Part shown: piece after piece, positions 25,184 through 33,624 of the stretch
How the letters are laid out: each line of letters opens with the position of its first letter
How positions within the stretch are numbered: position 1 is the first letter of the stretch
Source of the DNA: Pedobacter gandavensis
Lineage (GTDB): Bacteria > Bacteroidota > Bacteroidia > Sphingobacteriales > Sphingobacteriaceae
Assembly (NCBI RefSeq): GCF_014172405.1
Contig: NZ_WNXC01000001.1
Span: forward strand, 1,426,001-1,490,000
Length of the DNA: 64,000 bases
Direction: 5' to 3'
Notes under the pieces: generated by a model
The model's database searches: none
Told to the model about the DNA's origin: nothing
Seen by the model: only the letters and a program-made list of their open reading frames with translations
Position numbers and translations under genes: made by a program

Positions 25184-27340
25184 CTATTTAATTTTCTTCA
25201 GTTGAATCTTATTTAGTACCCAACCTACAAAACCTGGCCGTTCCTTAATATAGTCAATCAGCTCTTTATCTCTATCTTCAATTGACCTTCCCGATTCAAA
25301 TATCGCTATGTTATTTTCTGTAAACAGTAACCATTCCTTAGCAATATTAATATCACGCAGGCTATTCACATCAATAATAATCACATCAAACTCTTCTCTG
25401 AGCACCTCAAATCCAGCACGCAAATTATTAGCATTCTGCATTTCCAGAAGAGAAGTATTGTTGTCGTTTTTATTCAAAACAGTAATTAAATCTTCTGTTT
25501 GAATTTGTCTTTTCACCAGGAAAGTTTCAAAATCCTGACTTAAGGACAGTTCCTTAGAATTTGATTTTACAACTTCTGTTTCCCCACCAATCAATAATAC
25601 CTTTTTACCGATCATGGCGAAAGAATAAGCCAGGCTACTTGCAATAAAAGATTTGCCTTCGCCATCATTTAAACTCGTTACTCCTAAGATCTTGGTATTA
25701 TCTCTATCAAAGGCATTAGAAATCTCGAATCGCAAGGATCGCAACAAATCTCTATATGCGGTATATTCAGGATTGTTTTTATTGTCGTTCCAGATATTCC
25801 TCATGCTTAGATCAGCATCATGCATGTAGTTTAAACTACCCAGTACTTTTGACTTTGTAGCTGCTTCCAACTGTCTTGAATCATGAATGGTATTGTCTAA
25901 TAGGAAAATGATCAGCACTGCAACAAAGCAAAGGAAAAAGCTGGATATACCTGCCAAAGCAATGTACATGATCCCTTTTGAAGGTAAAGGAGGTCCTTCC
26001 AAACCTACTTGAGCCAACTGCAATTTCAGGGCGATATTTTGCTCCGTACGCGTTTGATTGTAAGAATCCAAGGAAGCCATGTAATCCTTAGTCGCCAAAT
26101 CAGCATCACGTTCATAATTCTGAATTCCAGCATCAAATGGAACCATCGTATTGTATTTTGCCTTAAGCATGGCCAATTCATTGTCTATCGACTGAATACT
26201 ACCTTTTGCAATACTCACCTGAGTTTCCAGGGCTTGTTTTTGTTGAATCAGCGCTTGTTTAGAAGCAATTGGATTGGTCACATCATCATCAGAAATTCTG
26301 GTACTTAAACGATCAATCAGCTTCGTAAGAGAGTCTATTCTTTTTTTATCGCTTACTTTAAAGTTACCATCAATATAAGCGTCATTTGCTGCTTTCAATT
26401 GGTTTTTAAGGTTAACTATAGCCTTATTGTCTACCGTGGTACTCCCTTGTGAGAAAGCATCACCACTCCTACCGCTCAATTTGGCATCAATATCTGCTAT
26501 GGCCCTTTGATTGGCTTGAATATCTCTAATGGCTTGCGCTTTACGCTCTTCATTCTGAGAGATTTGGGTGTAAACAATTTCAGATTGTTTGTCGAGGTTA
26601 AGCACCCCATTTTTCATCTTGAAATCCTTTAATGCCGCATTCTTTTCATTCATCGATCCTTCTTTTTTCTTCAATAAAGAATCCAGCAGTTCAATGGAGT
26701 TATTTTGATTGACATTAACGTCCTGGCCATAATTCTTAATGAATTCTACGGCCAGGGTATTCACTACAAAAGCAGAAAGCTTAGGATTGTCAGAAACGTA
26801 AGAAATGTTGATGAAATCACTATTATCAGGTCTGTAAATGGATAGTTTTTTCTCAATATCTTCCTTGCTATAGCCCATTGAGCCCAGGATATCATACAAC
26901 TTGTACTTCCCTTTATTGTCTGCAAGTGTGATCACGCTTTTATTCGACAACTTTTCTTTGAAGAGTTGTACCACTTCCTGACGTTGCGTTTGGTTCAGAG
27001 AATCAACCTTAGGGCTATAAGGTTTAAAAGAATCCTTAGGGTCTTCCAAATCATGAATAATCAAGTGATAAGAAAGAATACTCATAATCTTTCTCATTTT
27101 CATTCTTTCAATAATATTGGAAAACTGCTGATTGATTTTAAAGAAATCAGCATTCTGATTTCCTACAGCAACAACCTGTTTAGACTGATCTACTAATCCA
27201 GTTGCAATCTGCGCTTCAGAACTATATTCCTTGGGTAGGTTCTTTACCAAAAAGAAAGTAATCACTGCTGCCGTAATCGGAACCAGAATCAGTAACCATT
27301 TGTATCTATTGAGAACTTTTAAAAATGCTTTAATATCCAT
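25184..27340 (-). CDS. Wzc-like EPS chain-length protein with degenerate C-terminal ATPase
   Basis: 718 residues. The N-terminal Wzz domain begins with a membrane helix (about 14-32), followed by a long coiled-coil periplasmic region and a second helix (about 458-480). The cytoplasmic part resembles BY-kinases: LGVTSLNDGEGKSF (about 553-566, P-loop kept), but the Walker A' segment reads LLIGGETEV instead of LLIDxDxR and Walker B reads VIIIDVNSL. The C-terminus ends GWVLNKIQLKKIK with no tyrosine cluster. So it probably sets chain length or export without being a normal tyrosine kinase. It is located between TolC-like and Wzy-like genes. Confidence 0.85.
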   Translation of the reverse strand: MDIKAFLKVLNRYKWLLILVPITAAVITFFLVKNLPKEYSSEAQIATGLVDQSKQVVAVGNQNADFFKINQQFSNIIERMKMRKIMSILSYHLIIHDLEDPKDSFKPYSPKVDSLNQTQRQEVVQLFKEKLSNKSVITLADNKGKYKLYDILGSMGYSKEDIEKKLSIYRPDNSDFINISYVSDNPKLSAFVVNTLAVEFIKNYGQDVNVNQNNSIELLDSLLKKKEGSMNEKNAALKDFKMKNGVLNLDKQSEIVYTQISQNEERKAQAIRDIQANQRAIADIDAKLSGRSGDAFSQGSTTVDNKAIVNLKNQLKAANDAYIDGNFKVSDKKRIDSLTKLIDRLSTRISDDDVTNPIASKQALIQQKQALETQVSIAKGSIQSIDNELAMLKAKYNTMVPFDAGIQNYERDADLATKDYMASLDSYNQTRTEQNIALKLQLAQVGLEGPPLPSKGIMYIALAGISSFFLCFVAVLIIFLLDNTIHDSRQLEAATKSKVLGSLNYMHDADLSMRNIWNDNKNNPEYTAYRDLLRSLRFEISNAFDRDNTKILGVTSLNDGEGKSFIASSLAYSFAMIGKKVLLIGGETEVVKSNSKELSLSQDFETFLVKRQIQTEDLITVLNKNDNNTSLLEMQNANNLRAGFEVLREEFDVIIIDVNSLRDINIAKEWLLFTENNIAIFESGRSIEDRDKELIDYIKERPGFVGWVLNKIQLKKIK

Positions 27341-27362
27341 TATCAGGCTGTAAAATATTTAT

Positions 27363-28043
27363 CTATTTAACTTCGGAAAGTTTGACACCAATAATTTCTT
27401 CCAATGAATCTTTAGCCATCAGCAAATTAACTTCAGATTGAATTTTCGCTGTGCTTGCATTAGTCAGGTTAATTCTTGACTGATTATAAGTATCTAAAGT
27501 AATCTCTCCTTTTTCAAATTTATACAATTGATTATCCGCAACATTCTTATTGTCCTGAACACTTTGGGTATTAATTTTCAACTGGCTAATTTGTTGAATA
27601 TACGCATAATATCTTCTTTTTACTTCTACAGCTAATGCAAGTTCATATTCATCAGCTTGATATTGTGCAATCTTCAAATCAGATTTTGCTTTTTTTGCAG
27701 TAAAAGGTTTTTGAAGAAAAGCACCAAGGTTCAGGTTTATTCCAAACTGGAATCCGTTAACGTTATATGGATTTACAGGATCTATTACCGTTTTTTGCTG
27801 AGGTCTATAGAAATAAGAGCCATTGAAGATATCCAGATAAGAAAGTGCAGTGATTGGCAATTCAGCTTTTGCTTTAGTTACTGTTTCATTTAAGGCCTTT
27901 CTTCGAGGATAATTCTGCTTAGCTAAGGAAATATACTTCTCTAAATCAGTGTATTTAATTTCGCCAATAATTGATTCCTGGGCGTAAGTATCTAATCCTA
28001 TAAACATTAATAAAATTAATGCGAGTTTAAATAGATTTTTCAT
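27363..28043 (-). CDS. Half-size TolC-family outer-membrane protein
   Basis: The 226-residue protein has a Sec signal peptide (MKNLFKLALILLMFIGLDTYAQ) and then TolC-like helical text: TDLEKYISLAKQNYPRRKALNETVTKAKAEL, a short beta segment with FNGSYFYRP and FGINLNLGAF, and ALAVEVKRRYYAYIQQ. TolC proteins are usually 400-500 residues with two repeats; this one corresponds to about one repeat, with an intact start and stop, so it is not an obvious truncation. It probably forms, or contributes to, the outer-membrane exit of this EPS system, which has no Wza gene nearby. It precedes the Wzc-like gene by 22 nt. Confidence 0.75.
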   Translation of the reverse strand: MKNLFKLALILLMFIGLDTYAQESIIGEIKYTDLEKYISLAKQNYPRRKALNETVTKAKAELPITALSYLDIFNGSYFYRPQQKTVIDPVNPYNVNGFQFGINLNLGAFLQKPFTAKKAKSDLKIAQYQADEYELALAVEVKRRYYAYIQQISQLKINTQSVQDNKNVADNQLYKFEKGEITLDTYNQSRINLTNASTAKIQSEVNLLMAKDSLEEIIGVKLSEVK

Positions 28044-28112
28044 GATTTGGTTAAGGTTAAAAGAGATTGTTTAAGCGTTTATATTTTATATTCAATTAAT
28101 CATTATCTGGGA

Positions 28113-29189
28113 CTACACTTCTTCCTTTTGAATCAGCGCAGGTATTGTTTTTAATATAATTTTAAGGTCTAGTAGGATAGAGTAATTGTCAGCATAATAA
28201 TTGTCCAGCTCTTTACGCTCCGTTTCAGACATATCTTTCTTCCCTCTTTTACTAATTTGCCATAGGCCGGTTAAACCTGCAGGCCCCAGAAACCGAGTAG
28301 ACCATTCATTAGTGGTTAATTGTTCTGCTTCATATAAAGGCAGTGGACGATTACCTACCAGCGACATATCCCCGATGAAAACATTGATCAACTGTGGAAG
28401 CTCATCAATACTTGTTTTCCTTAGGAATGCCCCAAGTTTGGTGATTCTTGGATCATCCTTAAATTTCACGAAGGCAGCTTTGCTATTCTTTTTATCAGAC
28501 TCATTCGCGTATTGATTGAGATCAGCAATAGAGTCAAGCATTTTATCTGCATCGCTTCTCATCGAGCGGAATTTATAAAAGTCGAAGATACGATACCCGG
28601 CACCTACCCGTTTACTTTTGTAAATAACCGGGCCTTTAGATTCCAGGCGAACTAAGATTGCGACCACAATAAATAAGGGGAATAGTAACAATAGGGCAAT
28701 ACCAGAGGCAACCACATCAAACGCTCGTTTTGCGAAAGGTGTTTGGTATTCTACTTCTACCTGTTGAGCGAGTTCCATTAATTTAGGTTTGATTAGCTTA
28801 AATTTAACTAAAAAATTAAGTCTTTCACAAAAATCTTCTAAAGGAAATGGATAAGTATAATAATCATTCACTTTTAGATCCAATGCTTGCCTTCTCCAGT
28901 TCTTATCTTCTTTGATTCCAAGCAAGACAATAATCAATCCCTGCAGCAATGGATTTTTCTTAATTTCTCTGATTTGGTCGAAACAATTCTTATTGTCGTC
29001 CACTTCAATTAAGATAATATCAGGTAAAGTCAACAAAGATTGTTGATCCAGGTACCGCTTAAAATCCTCAGGATCGTCCATTTGCTCCACATTGGCATCA
29101 AACTCCTCAGAGATGACACTTTTGAGAAGTTTTCCAAAATGCACAATTTTAGCATTTATTTGAGGACGATTAATTGTAGACGTGTTCAT
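28113..29189 (-). CDS. Initiating sugar-phosphate transferase with receiver-like N-terminal domain
   Basis: The C-terminal two thirds (about 153-358) are a bacterial sugar transferase of the WcaJ/WbaP type: FDVVASGIALLLLFPLFIVVAILVRL (membrane helix), GPVIYKSKRVGAGYRIFDFYKFRSM, TSIDELPQLINVFIGDMSLVGNRP and GLTGLWQISKRG. This enzyme loads the first sugar phosphate on undecaprenyl phosphate. The N-terminal 125 residues look like a response-regulator fold (DIILIEVDDNK, IIVLLG, a YPFPLED end), with acceptor position unclear. The domain replaces the usual membrane helices. Its start codon overlaps the stop of the response-regulator gene upstream. Confidence 0.85.
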   Translation of the reverse strand: MNTSTINRPQINAKIVHFGKLLKSVISEEFDANVEQMDDPEDFKRYLDQQSLLTLPDIILIEVDDNKNCFDQIREIKKNPLLQGLIIVLLGIKEDKNWRRQALDLKVNDYYTYPFPLEDFCERLNFLVKFKLIKPKLMELAQQVEVEYQTPFAKRAFDVVASGIALLLLFPLFIVVAILVRLESKGPVIYKSKRVGAGYRIFDFYKFRSMRSDADKMLDSIADLNQYANESDKKNSKAAFVKFKDDPRITKLGAFLRKTSIDELPQLINVFIGDMSLVGNRPLPLYEAEQLTTNEWSTRFLGPAGLTGLWQISKRGKKDMSETERKELDNYYADNYSILLDLKIILKTIPALIQKEEV

Positions 29190-29692
29190 TATGTGATGAG
29201 TTGAGCAATTTGAGATTTTAAGGTAGCCGGATTAAATGGTTTTTCCATATAACTGTCTATCTTAAACGGCATGTTTTTTACTTTTTCAGCAAGATCTTCT
29301 GCTCCCGATAATAAAATAACCGGAGTATTTCTATAAAATCCGCTGATTTTTAGGTTTCTAATCAATGAACTTCCATCAAAATAAGGCATCATCAAATCAG
29401 ATATAATCAAATCAGGATCATTTCCTTCTTCCAACCAGGCAATCGCCTCTATTCCACTTTTCTTGATGATTAAATCATAATCTGCGGCTAATATAAAGCT
29501 CAACAGCTTCAGAATACTAAGTTCGTCATCTACAATTAATATACTTTTTTTGTGCCCGTTTTTGATTTCCATGTATTCTTTAGTGTGCGTCTTATTGGAA
29601 CTCCACAACAAAAATTTATCCAAATATGGAGAATGATCTGTTTCAGGAGACCTGGCTGTACTATTCTTGTTACTGATTTTATCTGTAAACAT
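29189..29692 (-). CDS. Single-domain response regulator
   Basis: The receiver domain covers about residues 49-167: ILIVDDE (D55, D56), phospho-acceptor D99 in LIISDLMMP, Ser/Thr switch in VILLSGAED and K151 in MEKPFN. No output domain follows. The first 40 residues are polar and may not be translated; an alternative ATG at 29572 starts MEIKNGHKKS just before the receiver. The stop overlaps the start of the sugar transferase gene, whose own N-terminus is receiver-like. It likely relays a signal from an unlinked histidine kinase to EPS initiation. Confidence 0.85.
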   Translation of the reverse strand: MFTDKISNKNSTARSPETDHSPYLDKFLLWSSNKTHTKEYMEIKNGHKKSILIVDDELSILKLLSFILAADYDLIIKKSGIEAIAWLEEGNDPDLIISDLMMPYFDGSSLIRNLKISGFYRNTPVILLSGAEDLAEKVKNMPFKIDSYMEKPFNPATLKSQIAQLIT

Positions 29693-29782
29693 AATGCTTT
29701 TTCTAATTAAACCCTTAACTAAACTTCTTTTGATTTAAAAAAAAGCAGGAATGATTAGACATTTTATATCGGCTCGGCTCAA

Positions 29783-30154
29783 TTATTTTATATTGATCAC
29801 GAACGTCTGCAAACTACTTTCTCCTTCATTCCAATTTTTCAACTGATTAGACACCACTCTACCGAAGGCATCAATCACTAACACCCTGATCTTCTGATCC
29901 TCTTTAGAAACAACCTCAGCAACTAAATTAAAATTACCTGAATAATAAAAAGCGATGTCATTACTTCCCTTATCAATTTTTACACTGTATTTCTTAAAGT
30001 TGATTTTATAGTTCACCACACAATTAGCGCACTCTACCCTCAACACCCCTGCTTGCTTCACAATTGCAGGAATTGACTCCTCCAAAGAATTGTCTTTTTT
30101 ACAGCTGCCAAAAAAGACAACAGCAAACAATAACAATGGATATAGTGCTCTCAT
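29783..30154 (-). CDS. Small lipoprotein of unknown function
   Basis: With the start placed at the ATG at 30154, the 123-residue protein begins MRALYPLLLFAVVFFGSC, a lipoprotein signal with acceptor Cys 18. An upstream in-frame ATG at 30193 would add 13 polar residues before the signal, which is less likely. The mature part has two cysteines (VECANCVV) and beta-strand-like text. I do not recognise a family. The gene lies 90 nt upstream of the response-regulator gene on the same strand, but co-transcription is unsure. Confidence 0.6.
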   Translation of the reverse strand: MRALYPLLLFAVVFFGSCKKDNSLEESIPAIVKQAGVLRVECANCVVNYKINFKKYSVKIDKGSNDIAFYYSGNFNLVAEVVSKEDQKIRVLVIDAFGRVVSNQLKNWNEGESSLQTFVINIK

Positions 30155-30408
30155 ATTCCTGTAGTTTAATGAGATATTATAGGAAAAAACCAAGCCAAGC
30201 CTATATTTTGGGGAAATGCACCAGAAAATAAAGCAATAAACTTAGACACAAGCTAACTGAGACCTATTTTCAAGACTAAAAATTTTCTTGATTATTTCAT
30301 GAAATAAAAAAAAGGTGGCTTATTTTCCCAATAAAGACCCCATTTTGGGCATTTTTCTACAAGTTTTCAAGCCAGAATAATGTGTGTTACACCACCAAAT
30401 AGGCCATA

Positions 30409-30615
30409 TTACTTATCCATTAGGGGATTTGAGTCGGGAAAGTGCTTTGGGTATTTCAGGTCGTTTTCTCCATCAGGATTTCCGGTGATACGCTCATAAT
30501 CACTGTTCAAATCGCCATTAAACGAAAAATCCTCAGAAGAGCCATCTGCATCTAAACCAAGGTTATTTTTTTCTTCATAAATTCTGTTGCTAAGCTTGTT
30601 TTTCCTAGTATTCAT
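30409..30615 (-). CDS. Small hypothetical protein
   Basis: A 68-residue, acidic and Asn-rich protein (MNTRKNKLSNRIYEEKNN..., with DADGSSEDFSFNGD). The start at 30615 is chosen because the upstream alternative (ATG at 30651) lies in AT-rich sequence with poly-K/N codons, more like a leader. No domain, signal or membrane segment is recognised. It sits alone, divergent from the cold-shock gene. Confidence 0.45.
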   Translation of the reverse strand: MNTRKNKLSNRIYEEKNNLGLDADGSSEDFSFNGDLNSDYERITGNPDGENDLKYPKHFPDSNPLMDK

Positions 30616-30826
30616 CACTATATTTTTTTTATTATTCTTTATATTTTCCAAATAGATCGCGCTTCTCTATCTAAATTCAGCCCTGCGCTGCTTCTTGCCC
30701 GGTAAGCTTGAGGTACACCCTTAAGGCAGATATTGACCTGGATAACCTAACAAGTAGCTCTAATATAGGTTTTAACAAAATAAAATTTCCTAAATTTAAA
30801 ATATACTCCACCCTTATTTTAAGATT

Positions 30827-30856
30827 TTGATATTAATGTTCAATTCATTATTTTCA
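30827..30856 (+). promoter_or_regulatory. Candidate promoter of the cold-shock gene
   Basis: TTG (30827-30829), 19 nt, then TATTTTCA (30849-30856), two mismatches to TAnnTTTG. This gives a short AU-rich leader before the ATG at 30880. Confidence 0.4.
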
Positions 30857-30879
30857 CCTCGAAATATATATATAATAAT

Positions 30880-31086
30880 ATGCGTACAACAGGAAAAGTT
30901 AAATGGTTTAATTCTGCAAAAGGATTTGGATTTATAACTCCAGAAGATGGAGGAAAAGATATTTTCGTACATTTTTCTGCGATTGCAGGAGATTCATTCA
31001 GAGAATTGAATGAAGGAGACAGCGTAGAATTCGAATTGAATGAAGGAAAAAAAGGTCCTGAGGCTTCAAACGTAACCGTTCTTTAG
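30880..31086 (+). CDS. Cold-shock domain protein (CspA family)
   Basis: At 68 residues this is a typical single cold-shock domain. It has RNP1 as KGFGFI (residues 14-19) and RNP2 as DIFVHF (27-32), preceded by GKVKWFN. It binds single-stranded RNA/DNA and acts as an RNA chaperone. It is followed 18 nt later by a strong terminator (31105-31136), so it is monocistronic. The leader is short, unlike the long thermosensor leader of E. coli cspA. Confidence 0.95.
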   Translation: MRTTGKVKWFNSAKGFGFITPEDGGKDIFVHFSAIAGDSFRELNEGDSVEFELNEGKKGPEASNVTVL

Positions 31087-31104
31087 TCTTTACATTCATT
31101 TCTT

Positions 31105-31136
31105 AAAGGGGTATGCTCAAGCATTACCCCTTTTTT
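31105..31136 (+). terminator. Rho-independent terminator of the cold-shock gene
   Basis: A 9-bp stem (31105-31113 with 31125-31133), extended by an inner GC pair, ends in six T residues, 18 nt after the stop codon at 31086. Confidence 0.85.
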
Positions 31137-31149
31137 ATTTTCATCAGCA

Positions 31150-31995
31150 ATGGAAAGCAATTCAACAGCTACAAAAAAACAAACGATCAGCATTCTTGGT
31201 TGTGGTTGGTACGGACTGGCATTGGCCAAACGCCTGGTGGCCGAAGGCTATACGGTAAAAGGCTCCAGCACCAGTCCGGAGAAAATGGAAATCCTTTCTT
31301 CCCTTGGCATCCTTCCCTATCTACTAAATTTCCAGGAAGAGGAAACGGCAAATGATCCTGATTTTTTCAAAACAGATATCCTGGTGATTGCGATCCCTCC
31401 AAAAAGAAGCAGTGCTGAGCAGTCGACATTTTTAGGGAAAGTTCAAAAGATTGCTGCTCTAGCACAAGAACAGCAAATTCCGCAGGTTATCTTTATCAGC
31501 TCCACAGCCGTATACGGGGAGTGCAATTCCGAAATCACAGCTTCAAGTACACCTATGCCTGATACCGCATCAGGTAAAGCGATGCTGGAGACGGAGCAAT
31601 TCTTAGCAAGCCTCTCCTTCAATACCACTATTCTCCGTTTTGCCGGACTTATCGGACCAGGAAGAAATCCAGGACGATTCTTTGCTGGCAAACAAGACAT
31701 CCCCAATGGACAGGCACCCGTCAACCTGCTACATCAGGAGGACTGCGTAGCATTTACCTTATCGCTAATCGAGCAGGCTGCCTTCGGTGTAATTTACAAC
31801 GTATGTAGCCCTGATCATCCCAGCAGACAGGCCTTCTATGTCAAAGCAGCTGAGCAGTCAAAACTCCCTTTACCATCTTTCATTGATGAGCTGTTAAACT
31901 GGAAAATCATTTCTGGAGAACCTGTCCATTCCAGCTTTAATTATCAATACCGGATTGCTGATTTTTCAAAATGGATGGATACTCATAGCTTATAA
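31150..31995 (+). CDS. NAD(P)-binding SDR/epimerase-like protein (YeeZ type)
   Basis: The 281-residue protein has an N-terminal Rossmann motif SILGCGWYGLALAKRL (residues 14-29, G-x-G-x-x-G) and an extended-SDR-like middle: FISSTAVYGECNSEITASS, then LRFAGLIGPGRNPGRFFAG. The Tyr of VYG could be the SDR Tyr, but the usual YxxxK is not evident, so catalysis is doubtful. It is short for an extended SDR and lacks membrane segments. It starts 13 nt after the cold-shock terminator. Substrate unknown. Confidence 0.72.
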   Translation: MESNSTATKKQTISILGCGWYGLALAKRLVAEGYTVKGSSTSPEKMEILSSLGILPYLLNFQEEETANDPDFFKTDILVIAIPPKRSSAEQSTFLGKVQKIAALAQEQQIPQVIFISSTAVYGECNSEITASSTPMPDTASGKAMLETEQFLASLSFNTTILRFAGLIGPGRNPGRFFAGKQDIPNGQAPVNLLHQEDCVAFTLSLIEQAAFGVIYNVCSPDHPSRQAFYVKAAEQSKLPLPSFIDELLNWKIISGEPVHSSFNYQYRIADFSKWMDTHSL

Positions 31996-32031
31996 ATTGA
32001 TATATTGCTGCATTTAAGGAATAGCGGAAAT

Positions 32032-33420
32032 ATGAAATTGACCATTTGGGGAGCAGCAAGACAGGTAACAGGGAGTATGCATTTGCTGGAATTAGAAGAC
32101 TACAAAATACTCATTGATTGTGGTCTGGATTACGAAAAAGACACTTATCAGGAAGAGAATCAACACTTTCCTTTTGATCCTGGCAGTATAGATGTCGTGA
32201 TTCTTACCCATGCACATATTGATCATTCCGGAAATCTCCCTACTTTAATCAGAATGGGTTTTGAAGGACAGATCCTTTGTACCCCAGCTACTGCTGACCT
32301 CACCGAATTGCTCTTACTCGATTCCGTTAACATTTTTATCAGCAAACAAAGCAAAGCCAGTAAGGGTCGAAGAAAAAGAGGCCCTGGTCCGCAGCCGCTT
32401 TACTTGCATAAACACGTTATGGATACAGTGGACCGCTTTGTGACCATTAATTTCCATAAAACCTTCCGTATCAATAACGAAGTTGCCCTGGAATTCATTC
32501 CGATTGGCCACCTTCTTGGCGCCGCAGCAGTAGTTTTAACACTACAGGATCAAGGCATCACTAAAAAAATTGCGTTTACGGGTGATATTGGCCGTAGCAA
32601 CTATCCTGTACTGGGTGATCCGGAACCCATCCCTCAGGTAGACTACCTGGTCTCTGAATCTACTTATGGCGGAAGATTACACAGCTCAGAAATGACATTG
32701 GAGCAGAAACTGATCAGCACTATTCAGGAATCCTGTATCAAAAATCCGGGCCGCTTAATCATTCCAGCATTTAGTATTGGCAGAACCCAATCGCTCGTAT
32801 TTGCTTTAAATCAAATCTTCAGTAAGGGCTTACTTCCTTATGTTAAAATATTTGTGGACAGCCCCTTGGCAGAATCTGCAACCGCCATTTACCGCAAACA
32901 TTACCAGTTGTTAAATCAGGAGGCACAGGATTTCTATACACACCAGGGAGATCAATTTGAATTTGAAGGTCTCTCCTATGTTCATGATAAGCGCGAGAGC
33001 GTTTCCATATCGAATTACCATGAGCCTTGCATCATTATTTCGTCGGCGGGTATGCTGGAAGGTGGAAGAATACAAGACCACCTTTACTATAACATACAGA
33101 ACTATTACTGCACTATTCTATTCATAGGGTATTGTTCGAAAGGTACATTGGGCCACCGTTTACTTCGAGGAGATTCTATCGTCCGACTGAGAAACCGGGA
33201 CTTGATGGTGTATGCGAGCATTCAAAAAACGGATCTTTTAAGCGGTCACGGCGACCATAAAGATTTGGTGAACACCGTAAAACAACAAGATCCTACAAAA
33301 TTAAAACAGGTATTCCTGGTACATGGGGAAGATAAAAGCAGCCAAAGTTTGGCAGAAGCACTACGGGAAATCGACTATAAAGTCAGCATTCCGGAGTTAG
33401 GCGAAGTTTTCGATTTATAA
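32032..33420 (+). CDS. MBL-fold beta-CASP ribonuclease-like metallohydrolase
   Basis: The start at the ATG at 32032 gives MKLTIWGAARQVTGSMHLLE, the usual beginning of this family. An upstream TTG at 32005 is less likely. The metal-binding motif is THAHIDHSG (near residue 58), followed by GHLLGAAAVVL and FTGDIGRSNYP, then the beta-CASP part with FSIGRTQSLVFAL and SSAGMLEGGRIQDHL, and a C-terminal GHGDHKDLV. This 462-residue domain order is that of bacterial homologues of CPSF73/archaeal aCPSF, thought to be RNA nucleases. It is cytoplasmic and 36 nt downstream of the SDR gene on the same strand. Confidence 0.9.
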   Translation: MKLTIWGAARQVTGSMHLLELEDYKILIDCGLDYEKDTYQEENQHFPFDPGSIDVVILTHAHIDHSGNLPTLIRMGFEGQILCTPATADLTELLLLDSVNIFISKQSKASKGRRKRGPGPQPLYLHKHVMDTVDRFVTINFHKTFRINNEVALEFIPIGHLLGAAAVVLTLQDQGITKKIAFTGDIGRSNYPVLGDPEPIPQVDYLVSESTYGGRLHSSEMTLEQKLISTIQESCIKNPGRLIIPAFSIGRTQSLVFALNQIFSKGLLPYVKIFVDSPLAESATAIYRKHYQLLNQEAQDFYTHQGDQFEFEGLSYVHDKRESVSISNYHEPCIIISSAGMLEGGRIQDHLYYNIQNYYCTILFIGYCSKGTLGHRLLRGDSIVRLRNRDLMVYASIQKTDLLSGHGDHKDLVNTVKQQDPTKLKQVFLVHGEDKSSQSLAEALREIDYKVSIPELGEVFDL

Positions 33421-33624
33421 ATTTTGTAGCAAATACTATACACAAAATCCAGGCTTTAATCCTGATCATCCCAAATTTCCGTATTTTTCAAAAAAACAAT
33501 AACTAACTCATTACTAAGATATTCAATGGTTTTTAAGCACTAAAATGTGTTTGGCAGGATTATTTCAAGGGGGGATTGTAGTTCGTCAATTGACAATGAA
33601 CGCAAATACCTAATTGAAAAGAAT

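Noticed and set aside
33547..33624. GTG-start extension of the OmpA-type protein
   Set aside because: It would place 26 polar residues before a clear signal peptide that starts at 33625.
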